From: Cellulomonas sp. KRMCY2
Lineage (GTDB): Bacteria > Actinomycetota > Actinomycetes > Actinomycetales > Cellulomonadaceae
Assembly: GCF_000526515.1 (NCBI RefSeq)
Contig: NZ_JAGF01000001.1
Coordinates: 2,046,001-2,110,000, forward strand
DNA: 64,000 bases
Reading direction: 5' to 3'
Each line of letters opens with the position of its first letter. The first letter of the stretch is position 1. This document shows, one piece after another, positions 17,921 to 26,512 of the stretch. The notes beneath the pieces were generated by a model. That model ran no database searches. It worked only from the letters and a program-made list of their open reading frames with translations, and was not told where the DNA came from. The position numbers and the translations under genes were made by a program.

Positions 17921-19270
17921 ATGACCGCTGCGACCTCGACCCCTGGAGCGCTGGGGACGCTCGTCCGGGTCTCGGTGACCGCGGGCGATCGTTCCGTCGA
18001 CCTCGGGGCCCCGGGCAACGTGCCCGTCGCCGAGCTGGTGCCGGGCCTGGCCCGCACCCTCGGTCTGCTCGACCCCGCGACGGTCTACGGCGGCTTCCGG
18101 CTGGTCCGGTCCGACGGTGCCACACTGGACTCCGACCGCAGCCTGCAGGCCCAAGGTGTCGAGGACGGGGCCGTGCTCGCGCTCGAGTCCGGAGCGCAGG
18201 TCGTCCAGGTGCGCGTCTACGACGACGTCGTGGAGGCCGTCGCCGACGCCGTCGAGGGCCAGTACGCACCGTGGACACCTCAGGACTCCGCCCTCACCGC
18301 GGTCTTCGCCGCTGCCGCCTTCCTGCTCGCCGGCGCCGTCCTGCTGCTCGGCGCGGAACCGTCGTCGCTGTTCCCGCCGGTGATCGCGGTCGCCGGCGCG
18401 CTGCTCGTGCTCGGCGCGGCGGCCGTCGTCGCGCGGGTCGGCGCGCACGACGTCGGGGCGCGCACGCTCGTCCTGACGGCCACCGCCTTCGGGCTCGTCG
18501 CAGGGCTCACGGTCGGCAGCGAGCCGGCCTCGTGGGGCCCGCCGACGGCGTACGCGGGGATCGGCATGCTCGTCGTCGCCCTGCTCGGCATCCCGGCACT
18601 CACCACCGGGCGCGAGATCTGTGTCGCACCGGCGGTGCTCGGGCTGACCCTCGCCGTCGTCGGCGGCACGGTGGCCGCGGCCGACGTCGTGCCGGGGACG
18701 GTGCTCGCGCTGGTCGTGGCGATCGTCGTCACCGCCGGCAACGGCATCCCGTGGCTGGCCCTGGCGAGCACGCCGCTGCGGGTCGTCTCGCCGCGCAGCG
18801 ACACCGAGATCCTGCTCGACCCGGCCGGCGTCGATCCCGTCGCCGTGCGCGAGCAGTACGGCAGTGGTCACCGGCTGCAGGTCTCCCTGCGGCTGGCCGT
18901 CGCAGCGCTCGCGCTGGTCGCGGCGCCCGCCGTCGTGACCACCGGGTTCGCCGGGACGCTGCTGGTCACTGTCGCCTTCGTCGGGATGCTGCTCAGCGTC
19001 CGGCAGACCTACTCCCGGCAGGACGTCATGGTGGTGATGGGCGCCGGGATCATCGGCCTGACGATGACCGGGGTGCTCGCTGCCGCCGCCCACCCGTCCT
19101 GGCGCCCCGTGCTGGCGGTCATCGCCGGAACCGCCGCGGCCCTCGTGATCGCGCTGAGCCTGGTCGCCCCGCGCCGACGGGTGGCGATGGGCCGGCTGGC
19201 CGACACCCTCGAGCTGCTCTGCCTGGTGCTCCTGCTGCCGCTCGGTGCTGCTGCCTCCGGGCTGGTCTGA
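17921..19270 (+). CDS. eccD: EccD-like multi-pass membrane protein (second of two)
   Basis: This 449-residue protein has an N-terminal ubiquitin-like domain (about 12-95, RVSVTAGDRSVDLGAP to VLALES) and about eleven membrane helices, matching EccD of the ESX core complex. The C-terminal GRLADTLELL parallels GFSRLADTLEGF in the other EccD-like protein. The gene diverges from the WXG100 operon and is followed 7 bases later by eccB, so eccD-eccB-mycP form one operon. I take this as the canonical EccD because of that linkage. No eccE or eccA gene is visible in the window. Confidence 0.92.
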   Translation: MTAATSTPGALGTLVRVSVTAGDRSVDLGAPGNVPVAELVPGLARTLGLLDPATVYGGFRLVRSDGATLDSDRSLQAQGVEDGAVLALESGAQVVQVRVYDDVVEAVADAVEGQYAPWTPQDSALTAVFAAAAFLLAGAVLLLGAEPSSLFPPVIAVAGALLVLGAAAVVARVGAHDVGARTLVLTATAFGLVAGLTVGSEPASWGPPTAYAGIGMLVVALLGIPALTTGREICVAPAVLGLTLAVVGGTVAAADVVPGTVLALVVAIVVTAGNGIPWLALASTPLRVVSPRSDTEILLDPAGVDPVAVREQYGSGHRLQVSLRLAVAALALVAAPAVVTTGFAGTLLVTVAFVGMLLSVRQTYSRQDVMVVMGAGIIGLTMTGVLAAAAHPSWRPVLAVIAGTAAALVIALSLVAPRRRVAMGRLADTLELLCLVLLLPLGAAASGLV

Positions 19271-19277
19271 CCCGACG

Positions 19278-20687
19278 ATGGCGACCAAGAAGGAGCTCAT
19301 CGAGGCCCAGACGTACAGCCGACGGCGGCTGCTCACCGCGTTCGTCTCCGGCGCGCCCGGCGGGCGCGAGCTCGAGGCGACCAAGCCGATGCGGGGTCTG
19401 GTCGCCGGGATCGCCCTGACCGTGCTGCTGATCCTCGGCGGGCTCGCGTCCGGGTACCTCAAGCCGGCGCTCAAGGACGGCTGGGACAACAACACGCTCG
19501 TCACCACGGACACCGGCTCCCGCTACGTCGCCGTCGAGGGGATCCTGTACCCCGTCCTGAACGTGACCAGCGCGCGGCTGATGATCCCGGCCGGTTCGTT
19601 CGCGGTGCTGCAGGTCGGCGAGGACAAGATCGCCGATGCGCCCCGCGGCGTGACGCGCGGCATCCCCGGTGCCCCCGACGCGCTGCCCCGGGACGACCGC
19701 CTGATCAACACCGGCTGGATCTCGTGCACCGCGCCGACCGGCCTGCTGGCCACCGTGCTGTCCGACGGTCCGGAGGTGGCGGCGATCGTCGCGGAGGTCG
19801 ACGCAGCCGTCGTGGCGGCCGCCGCCGACCCGACGCTGCCACGCCTCGGAGTCCTGGTGGAGACCGCGGGGGAGCAGTACGTGGTGACCGACGGGCGCCG
19901 CCACCGGGTGCCCAGCGAGTACGGCACCGCCGTGCTGCGCGCGATGGGTCTCGACACGCAGACCCCGTGGGCGGTCGGTGCACTGTGGCTCAACCTCTTC
20001 CCGCCCGGCGCCGACCTCGCCCCGCTCGTCGTCGACGGTGTCGGCTCGCCCGTACCGCCGGGCGTCGTGGCGCCGCCCGGCGCGCTGGTGGGCTCGGTGC
20101 TCACGGTCACCGACGACGGTCGGCGCTACGTCGTGAACCCGGACGGTGAGCTCGCGCCGCTCTCGGACGTGGCCGACAGCCTCTACCGGCTCGGGTCCGG
20201 ACAGGCCGCCGGCCCGGACATCGGGGTCACGGGCCTGCAGATCGCCGGTATGGACACCGCCGCGCAACCGACAGTCCCGGCCGACTGGCCGCTGGTGGCA
20301 CCGCAGGTGCTGCCGGCCGGTGACTCCGCGTGCGCGCTGCTGGACACCGACGTCGGGCCGGGTACGGCACCGACGGTGCACCTGGCCGCCAGCGCCGAGA
20401 TCCTGTTCGCCGCCGACGGCAGCCCGACCCGGATCGGGGTCGAGTCGGCGGGTGGCGCGCTGGTGCAGTCGACGGCCGGCCCCGGCCTCGGTGGGCCGAT
20501 CCTGCTGATCGACCAGACCGGCACCGCCTTCCCGGTCTCGGCCACCGACGAGATCCTCGCGCGCCTCGGCTACACGGCCGCGGACGTCACGCCTGTGCCG
20601 CAGGAGTGGATCGCCCTGTTCGCGTCAGGTCCCGCGCTCAACGACACGGCCGCGGCCCAGCCCTACCAGGGCGCCACCGGATCATGA
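19278..20687 (+). CDS. eccB: EccB, periplasm-facing subunit of the type VII translocon
   Basis: This 469-residue protein matches EccB. The N-terminus carries the family signature TKKELIEAQTYSRRRLLTAFVSG, followed by one membrane helix (about 40-62) and a large extracytoplasmic domain with repeated beta segments. EccB binds EccC and EccD in the ESX core complex and, in mycobacteria, shows weak ATPase activity; nothing in this sequence tests that. The ATG lies 7 bases after the eccD stop, and the 3' end overlaps the mycosin start by ATGA. Confidence 0.93.
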   Translation: MATKKELIEAQTYSRRRLLTAFVSGAPGGRELEATKPMRGLVAGIALTVLLILGGLASGYLKPALKDGWDNNTLVTTDTGSRYVAVEGILYPVLNVTSARLMIPAGSFAVLQVGEDKIADAPRGVTRGIPGAPDALPRDDRLINTGWISCTAPTGLLATVLSDGPEVAAIVAEVDAAVVAAAADPTLPRLGVLVETAGEQYVVTDGRRHRVPSEYGTAVLRAMGLDTQTPWAVGALWLNLFPPGADLAPLVVDGVGSPVPPGVVAPPGALVGSVLTVTDDGRRYVVNPDGELAPLSDVADSLYRLGSGQAAGPDIGVTGLQIAGMDTAAQPTVPADWPLVAPQVLPAGDSACALLDTDVGPGTAPTVHLAASAEILFAADGSPTRIGVESAGGALVQSTAGPGLGGPILLIDQTGTAFPVSATDEILARLGYTAADVTPVPQEWIALFASGPALNDTAAAQPYQGATGS

Positions 20688-21961
20688 CCGCCGGTGCGCG
20701 CGGGGCGCCCGGGGCAGCACCGGGGCCGATCGTCCCGGTCCTGGTCGCGTGCGCCGTCCTGGCTGCGGGCTCGGTGCTGGGCATCGCGGCGTCGGTCGCC
20801 TCGGCTCCCGCCGCGCGGGCGACGACGCAGGAGTGCAGCCCGGACGTCACTGTGCTCCGGCCGGAGGCGCCACCCGCCCTGGCCCGGCTCGGGGCGGACG
20901 CCGCGTGGCGGCTCGCCTCGGGGGCCGGGGTCGTGGTGGCCGTCGTCGACTCCGGGGTGGACCCCGCCAACGCCCACCTCGCCGGCGCCGTGCTGCCGGG
21001 CGTCGACCTGGTCGGGCTCGAGGGCGACCCGACGGGGCTCACCGACGTCGCCGGCCACGGCACCGCGATCGCCGGGCAGATCGCCGCGCGGCCCGTGGTG
21101 GGCTCGGGAGTGGTCGGCCTGGCGCCGGCCGCGACGATCCTGCCCGTCCGGGTCTACTACGTCGACGACGAGCAGTCCGGCACCGCACCGCGCAACGACC
21201 TGGTCGCCGCCGGCATCCGGTACGCGGCCGAGCACGGCGCAGCGATCATCAACGTCTCGATCAGCTCGCCGATCGACGACGCGGTGCTGCGGGACGCCGT
21301 GCGGGTCGCCACCGAGGCCGGTTCGCTGATCGTCGCCAGCGCAGGGAACCGCAACACGACCACCCAGACCGAGGACTCCCCGCGCTATCCGGCGGCCTAC
21401 CCCGAGGTGCTCGCGGTCACCGCCGTCGACGACCAGGACCAGGCCACCGACGACTCCATCCACGGCCCGCACGTGGATGTCGCAGCACCTGGCACGAACG
21501 TGCTCACCACCTACTTCGCCGCCGGGGACTGCTTGCTCGCCGCCGACCAGGCCTCGGCCAGCTTCGCGACCGCCTACGTGAGCGCCGCGGCGGCCCTGGT
21601 CGCGCAGCGCTTCCCGGACGAGAGCCCGGCGCAGTGGGCGCACCGGCTGGAGGTCACCGCGGCCCGGGTGAGCCTCGACGCCCGCGACGACATGGTCGGC
21701 TGGGGCGTCGTCCGTCCGTCGGCCGCGCTCGCCTTCGTCGACGACGGCTCGGCGCCCGGTCCGGCGAGCCCCGTGCACCCTGCGCCGCCCGCCGCCGGGC
21801 CGGTCGCTGCGGCCCTCGAGGTGCACGCGGACGAGGACCTGCTCGCCCCGGCGCAGGCGATCTCCGCATGGTGGCTGCTGGCCGGCGTCGTCGTGTGCAC
21901 GGCCGCTGTGCTCGTCTCCCAGCTGCGGGCACGACGGCCCCGCCCGCGCTCCCCGGGGTGA
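20684..21961 (+). CDS. mycP: Mycosin-type subtilase (second of two)
   Basis: This 425-residue S8 protease starts at an ATG overlapping the eccB stop. A signal sequence (about 16-46) precedes the subtilase domain with Asp89 (VVDSGV), His125 (GHGTAIAG), Asn222 (ASAGN) and Ser293 (SASFATAY). A Pro/Ala linker and one C-terminal membrane helix (about 392-414) end in a basic tail. All catalytic residues are present, although GTS is replaced by SAS. Its operon position after eccB is where the mycosin lies in mycobacterial ESX loci, so I regard it as the main ESX-complex mycosin. Confidence 0.93.
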   Translation: MTAGARGAPGAAPGPIVPVLVACAVLAAGSVLGIAASVASAPAARATTQECSPDVTVLRPEAPPALARLGADAAWRLASGAGVVVAVVDSGVDPANAHLAGAVLPGVDLVGLEGDPTGLTDVAGHGTAIAGQIAARPVVGSGVVGLAPAATILPVRVYYVDDEQSGTAPRNDLVAAGIRYAAEHGAAIINVSISSPIDDAVLRDAVRVATEAGSLIVASAGNRNTTTQTEDSPRYPAAYPEVLAVTAVDDQDQATDDSIHGPHVDVAAPGTNVLTTYFAAGDCLLAADQASASFATAYVSAAAALVAQRFPDESPAQWAHRLEVTAARVSLDARDDMVGWGVVRPSAALAFVDDGSAPGPASPVHPAPPAAGPVAAALEVHADEDLLAPAQAISAWWLLAGVVVCTAAVLVSQLRARRPRPRSPG

Positions 21962-22145
21962 GGTGCGCTGCGGACCGCACGCGATCGGGTGACCGGGCTC
22001 AGGTCAGGGCCCCGCGATGCCGATGTGCCCTGTGGTGCCCCCCGCGCCAGCCGGCAGCCGTGCCCTGAACGGGCACGGCGCGCACCGCAACCGCACGCCC
22101 ATCGACCAGCGCACTCCCATCGACCAGGAAAGGTGACGAGACCGC

Positions 22146-23792
22146 ATGCCGACGCCCGGAGCCGTTCCCGCCACGATGGGCAAGCGTCTGCTGGCCTACG
22201 TCATCGACATGGTCGCCTTCGTGATCCTCGGTGGTGGCTTCGTCGTCGCGGGGATGCTCCCGCTGATCCGGTCGATGCAGGACCCGTCGGGCGTGCCCGT
22301 GGTCAGCGTCTCGCCGATCCTCGGCGTCGGCTACGTGATCCTGCTCGGCTTCGGGGTCTTCCAGTGGTGGTTCCTGGGCACCCGCGGCTTCACCGTCGGG
22401 AAGAAGCTCGTCGGGCTGCGAGCGTTGTGCGCGCGGACCGGGCAGCCGGTCGGCATGGGCCGGGCGTTCCTGCGGCTGCTCGTCCCGGCCGCCGGGTCGC
22501 TGGTCGTCGTCGGGCAGGCGCTGGTGTACGTCTCGCCGTTCTTCGACTCCAGCGGTCGGCGGCAGGGGTGGCACGACAAGGTCGCCGGCACCATGGTGTT
22601 CGACACGACCGTCGGCCGGGACCCGGCGACGGCCGGCCCCGGCGTGGGCGCACCCGAGGCCGTCCGGCGTCTGGACGGCCTGCTGCAGAGCCCGTCCGAC
22701 AGCGGGCCGCCGGCCCCGCCTGCGCCGCCGGCCCCGCCTGCACCGCCGGTGCCGGCGCCCCTGCTGGTCCTCGGGCCGACGTTCCCGCCCGTTCCCCCGG
22801 CCGCACCAGCGCCGTGGATGGACCGGCCGGCCGTGCCGGCACAGCCGGTCCCTCGGGTCGGCCCCGTGGGTTCCGACCTCGGCCTGCCACCGGTCCCGGC
22901 TCCGCCGGCCCCGCCTGCACCGCCGGTGCCGGCGCCCCTGCTGGTCCTCGGGCCGACGTTCCCGCCCGTTCCCCCGGCCGCACCAGCGCCGTGGATGGAC
23001 CGGCCGGCCGTGCCGGCACAGCCGGTCCCTCGGGTCGGCCCCGTGGGTTCCGACCTCGGCCTGCCACCGGTCCCGGCTCCGCCGGCCCCCGAGCCCGTCG
23101 TGAGCCGGGAGGCTCCGCGGGTATCGGAGTCCGTGCCGGACAGCGAGCACGCCCAGGCGTCGGACACCGCGCCGACACCTGGGTCCGCCTCGGCACCCGA
23201 GCGCGCCCTGCCCGCGGATGCCGCCCTGGCGAGCGCCCCGACGCGCGGCGCCCGGCACGCAGCCGGGGGCGGCATCATCTCCTCGGTCCCGCGACCACTG
23301 CTCGCGAGCGGCCTCGACGAGCCCGTCGTACCGAGGGCCGCGCCCGCGCCGGCGCCCGCACCCGCGTTCAAGGAGCTCGACGACGACGTCGAGATGACCC
23401 GGATGTCGTCGGCCTCGCGGCGCGCTGTCGAGGAGATCCCGCACGGTGCCCGAGCGGTGCCGTGCGCGACGCTGCTGCTCTGGGACGACCGCAGGGTGTT
23501 CCTCGAGGGCACCGCCCTGATCGGCCGCAACCCCACGCCCCGGCCGGGTGAGCGCACCCCGGACCAGGTCATCGTCGTCGCAGACCGGGCCAAGTCCGTC
23601 TCCAAGACGCACCTGGCGATCGGGGTGGACGCCGACGGCGTCTGGCTGCACGACCGCAACTCCACCAACGGCACGATCGTGACCCTGGCCGACGGGCAGC
23701 AGATCCTGTGCGCGCCCGAGCAGCAGGTGCGCGTGCCGGCCGGTGCTGCCGTGGCCTTCGGGGACTACTGGCTGACGGTGCTCGAGGCCTGA
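22146..23792 (+). CDS. RDD membrane domain - FHA fusion protein with an internal 59-residue duplication
   Basis: This 548-residue protein begins with an RDD domain (about 10-160, MGKRLLAYVIDMVAF, RRQGWHDKVAG). A Pro/Ala-rich linker contains two exact copies of a 59-residue segment, and a C-terminal FHA domain follows (about 435-548, IGRNPTPRPGE, SVSKTHLAIG, NSTNGTIV). It is a paralogue of 11869-13473 but lacks the zinc ribbon. FHA domains read phosphothreonine, suggesting kinase-dependent control of the ESX machine. The 3' end overlaps the convergent rarD gene by 28 bases. ATG 22146 is used; an in-frame ATG at 22176 is possible. Confidence 0.9.
   Translation: MPTPGAVPATMGKRLLAYVIDMVAFVILGGGFVVAGMLPLIRSMQDPSGVPVVSVSPILGVGYVILLGFGVFQWWFLGTRGFTVGKKLVGLRALCARTGQPVGMGRAFLRLLVPAAGSLVVVGQALVYVSPFFDSSGRRQGWHDKVAGTMVFDTTVGRDPATAGPGVGAPEAVRRLDGLLQSPSDSGPPAPPAPPAPPAPPVPAPLLVLGPTFPPVPPAAPAPWMDRPAVPAQPVPRVGPVGSDLGLPPVPAPPAPPAPPVPAPLLVLGPTFPPVPPAAPAPWMDRPAVPAQPVPRVGPVGSDLGLPPVPAPPAPEPVVSREAPRVSESVPDSEHAQASDTAPTPGSASAPERALPADAALASAPTRGARHAAGGGIISSVPRPLLASGLDEPVVPRAAPAPAPAPAFKELDDDVEMTRMSSASRRAVEEIPHGARAVPCATLLLWDDRRVFLEGTALIGRNPTPRPGERTPDQVIVVADRAKSVSKTHLAIGVDADGVWLHDRNSTNGTIVTLADGQQILCAPEQQVRVPAGAAVAFGDYWLTVLEA
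22724..23078 (+). repeat. Perfect tandem duplication, 177-bp unit
   Basis: Two head-to-tail copies of a 177-bp segment lie in frame in the linker of the RDD-FHA gene. They are offset by exactly 177 bases, and I see no differences between the copies (for example GCCGGCGCCC at 22751 and 22928). The absence of synonymous change indicates a recent duplication. Confidence 0.92.
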
Positions 23793-24799
23793 GCCGCGAG
23801 GCGCGCGCGGCGTGCGAGCCGATCGACCCGGGAGGTCCGCAGGCCGTCGGTGGTCAGGACTGCGAGCGCGACCCACACCAGGGCGAAGCCCCACCACCGG
23901 GCCACCGGCATCTCCTCGCCGAACACCACCACCCCGACGACGAACTGCAGCGTCGGCGCGAGGTACTGCAGCATGCCCACGACGCTCAGCGGCAGCCGGC
24001 GGGCCGCACCGCCGAACAGCAGCAGCGGCACTGCGGTGACCACCCCGGACGCCGCGAGGATCAGTGCGTGCCCGGCGCCGTTGGTCGCGAAGGCCCCGGC
24101 GCCGGTCGCGGCGAGCCAGAGCAGGTAGCCGAGGGCCAGCGGCGCGACGACGGCGGTCTCCACGGCGAGGCCGGCCACCGCCGTGACCGTGCGCCCGACC
24201 CGGTTCTTGATCAGTCCGTAGGTGCCGAAGGTCGCCGCCAGGGCCAGGGCGATCCACGGCAGCCGCCCCACCCCCGCGGTGATCACCACGACCGCCGTCC
24301 CGCCGATGCCCAGGGCCACCCACTGCGCGGTGCGCAGCCGCTCGCCGAGCGCGACGACCGCCAGGACGACAGTCACCAGCGGGTTGATGTAGTAGCCGAG
24401 CGCGGTGTCGACGGTGTGACCGCTCAGCACGCCGTGCACGAAGATCAGCCAGTTGGTCGCGACCAGCACGCCGGCCAGGGCGAGCGTCGCCAGGGTCCGC
24501 CGGTTGCGCACCGCGGCGACGAAGGTGTCCCAGGTCCGCGTGACGAGCAGGATGAGCAGGCAGAAGAGCAACGACCAGACCACCCGGTGCGCGATGATCT
24601 CGACCGGTCCGGCCGGCTCGAGCAACGGGAAGTACAGCGGCAGGAAGCCCCACAGCAGATAGGCGCCGAAGCCGAGAGCGAGCCCCGTCCGGTCCAGGTC
24701 CGACGGCGCGCCGGCCGGGTTGTGCGCGGTGCGCCCGGCCTCGTGCGGGGGCCCGGGTGCGGCCGCCGGGTCGGTGGCCGGTCCGGGGGCGGGCTGCAT
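23765..24799 (-). CDS. rarD: RarD-type EamA-family transporter
   Basis: This 344-residue protein has ten hydrophobic helices and RarD signatures such as YLLWGFLPLYF near residue 45 and IFVHGVLSGHTVDTALGYYINPL centrally (quoted only as landmarks of helices 4-5). RarD/EamA proteins belong to the drug/metabolite transporter superfamily; the substrate of RarD is not firmly known. A GTG at 24802 directly precedes the ATG used. The 3' end overlaps the RDD-FHA gene on the other strand by 28 bases. It diverges from the ferredoxin-NADP reductase gene. Confidence 0.9.
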   Translation of the reverse strand: MQPAPGPATDPAAAPGPPHEAGRTAHNPAGAPSDLDRTGLALGFGAYLLWGFLPLYFPLLEPAGPVEIIAHRVVWSLLFCLLILLVTRTWDTFVAAVRNRRTLATLALAGVLVATNWLIFVHGVLSGHTVDTALGYYINPLVTVVLAVVALGERLRTAQWVALGIGGTAVVVITAGVGRLPWIALALAATFGTYGLIKNRVGRTVTAVAGLAVETAVVAPLALGYLLWLAATGAGAFATNGAGHALILAASGVVTAVPLLLFGGAARRLPLSVVGMLQYLAPTLQFVVGVVVFGEEMPVARWWGFALVWVALAVLTTDGLRTSRVDRLARRARLAAQASSTVSQ

Positions 24800-24874
24800 C
24801 ACGCGAACCTACGCCCTGGACGCGCCGTCGTCGGCCTTCGCCAGGCGGGTCGTCCCACGTGGTGCACACTCCGG

Positions 24875-24901
24875 TTGCGGACCTGGCGACCCGCCTACAC
24901 T
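24875..24901 (+). promoter_or_regulatory. Possible promoter for the ferredoxin-NADP reductase gene
   Basis: TTGCGG (24875-24880) and TACACT (24896-24901) lie in the divergent spacer. The -10 box is good, but the 15-base spacing is short, so confidence is low. Confidence 0.3.
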
Positions 24902-24972
24902 TGAGCCGTGTCCTGGCGTGGCGCGCCCGCCCGGCGCCCGAGCCGTCCCCTCCCGGAAGGTGTCCTTCTCCC

Positions 24973-26334
24973 GTGAGCACAACCCGCCCCTTGCGCGTCG
25001 CCATCGTCGGCGCGGGGCCGGCCGGCGTCTACGCCGCCGACATCCTGTCCAAGTCCGGGCTCGAGGTCGGCATCGACCTCTTCGAGCGGCTGCCGGCGCC
25101 GTTCGGCCTGGTGCGGTACGGCGTCGCGCCCGACCACCCACGGATCAAGCAGATCATCGTCGCGCTGCACAAGATCCTCGAGCGCGGGGACATCCGACTG
25201 CTCAGCAACGTCGACTACGGCACCGACGTGACGTTGACGGACCTGCGGCGCTTCTACGACGCGGTGATCTTCTCCACCGGGGCGATCCGGGACGCCGATC
25301 TGCCGATCCCCGGCATCGACCTGCCGGGCTCCTACGGCGCAGCGGACTTCGTCTCCTGGTACGACGGCCACCCGGACGTCCCGCGCACCTGGCCGCTCGA
25401 GGCCAAGCACGTCGCCGTCCTGGGCGCGGGCAACGTCGCGCTCGACGTCGCACGGATGCTCAGCAAGCACCCGGAGAACCTGCTGCCCACCGAGATCCCG
25501 GACAACGTGCACCAGGGCCTGCTGGCGAACCCCGTGACCGACGTCCACCTCTTCGCCCGGCGTGGGCCGGCGCAGGTCAAGTTCAGCCCGCTCGAGCTGC
25601 GCGAGATGGGCCACGTACCCGACGTCGACGTGATCGTCTACCCGGAGGACTTCGACTTCGACGAGGGTTCGATGGCCGCCATCCACTCCTCGAACCAGAC
25701 CAAGCAGGTCGTCAAGACCCTCACCGACTGGACTCTCAAGGAGCCCGAGGACCTGACCGCGAGCCGGCGGATCCACCTGCACTTCCTGCACCGGCCGGTC
25801 GCCGTCCTCGGGCCGGACCACGTCACCGGCCTGCGCACCGAGCGCACCGTGCTCACCGGTGACGGTTCGGTGACAGGGACCGGTCAGCTCCATGACTGGC
25901 CCGTCGAAGCCGTCTACCGCGCGGTCGGCTACTTCGGCTCACCGTTGGCCGACCTGCCGTTCGACGAGATCGCCGGCGTGATCCCCAACCGCGAGGGCCG
26001 CGTGGTCGAGGCCGACGGCACCCCGGTGCCCGGGGTCTACACGACCGGGTGGATCAAGCGCGGACCGGTCGGACTGATCGGGCACACGAAGTCGGACGCC
26101 GCCGAGACGATCAAGCACCTGGTCTCCGACGTGGATGCGCTGGAGCGTGCCACCGAGCCGGACCCGGCCGCCGTCATCGCGCACCTTGCCGCCCGCGGGG
26201 TCGAGCCGGTCGAGTGGTCCGGCTGGATGGTGCTCGACACCTACGAGCAGGCCCTCGGCGCCCCGCACGGGCGCGAGCGGATCAAGGTGGTCCCGCGCGA
26301 GGAGATGCTCGCGGTCATCCGCCGCGAGACCTGA
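24973..26334 (+). CDS. fprA: Ferredoxin/adrenodoxin-type NADP+ reductase (FprA family)
   Basis: This 453-residue flavoprotein belongs to the FprA/adrenodoxin reductase family, which passes electrons between NADPH and ferredoxin. The FAD-binding motif VAIVGAGPAGVYAAD lies at about residues 9-23, the NADP-binding motif GAGNVALDVARML at about 154-166, and the C-terminal family motif GWIKRGPVGLIG near residue 360. GTG 24973 places the FAD motif at the expected distance from the N-terminus, although the GGAAGGTG ribosome-binding site is rather far upstream. The gene ends in the palindromic repeat region that separates it from the convergent ABC importer operon. Confidence 0.93.
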   Translation: MSTTRPLRVAIVGAGPAGVYAADILSKSGLEVGIDLFERLPAPFGLVRYGVAPDHPRIKQIIVALHKILERGDIRLLSNVDYGTDVTLTDLRRFYDAVIFSTGAIRDADLPIPGIDLPGSYGAADFVSWYDGHPDVPRTWPLEAKHVAVLGAGNVALDVARMLSKHPENLLPTEIPDNVHQGLLANPVTDVHLFARRGPAQVKFSPLELREMGHVPDVDVIVYPEDFDFDEGSMAAIHSSNQTKQVVKTLTDWTLKEPEDLTASRRIHLHFLHRPVAVLGPDHVTGLRTERTVLTGDGSVTGTGQLHDWPVEAVYRAVGYFGSPLADLPFDEIAGVIPNREGRVVEADGTPVPGVYTTGWIKRGPVGLIGHTKSDAAETIKHLVSDVDALERATEPDPAAVIAHLAARGVEPVEWSGWMVLDTYEQALGAPHGRERIKVVPREEMLAVIRRET

Positions 26335-26345
26335 CCCACCCGTTC

Positions 26346-26465
26346 GTGTCGAGCGTCCCACCGCTTCGTGTGGAGCGCTCGACCCCCGAGTGGAGCGCTC
26401 CGCCCCCGAGTGGAGCGTTCGGTACCCGACACACCGGTGTGTCGGGTACCGAACGCTCCACACGC
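26346..26465. repeat. Facing repeat array with a 52-bp perfect palindrome
   Basis: In the spacer between convergent fprA and the ABC ATPase gene, units of about 20 bases start at 26346, 26368, 26388 and 26408 (GTGTGGAGC or GAGTGGAGC starts). The last unit runs into a perfect inverted repeat: the left arm 26410-26435 and right arm 26436-26461 match over all 26 bases with no loop. It belongs to the same family as 11585-11760 and 59794-59889. Its place between converging genes fits a bidirectional terminator. Confidence 0.95.
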
Positions 26466-26512
26466 GGGAGCGGCGACCACGCGGGAGCGGCGACGGAACC
26501 GTGGGGAGCCGC

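Noticed and set aside
23765-23792. Frameshift at the end of the RDD-FHA or rarD gene
   Set aside because: Both proteins end with plausible family C-termini; the 28-base convergent overlap needs no sequence error.
21999-25004. 1001-codon minus-strand open frame over the RDD-FHA and rarD region
   Set aside because: It is antisense to the RDD-FHA gene and in a different frame from rarD; its repeated Arg/Gly segments simply mirror the 177-bp duplication. No family motif is visible.
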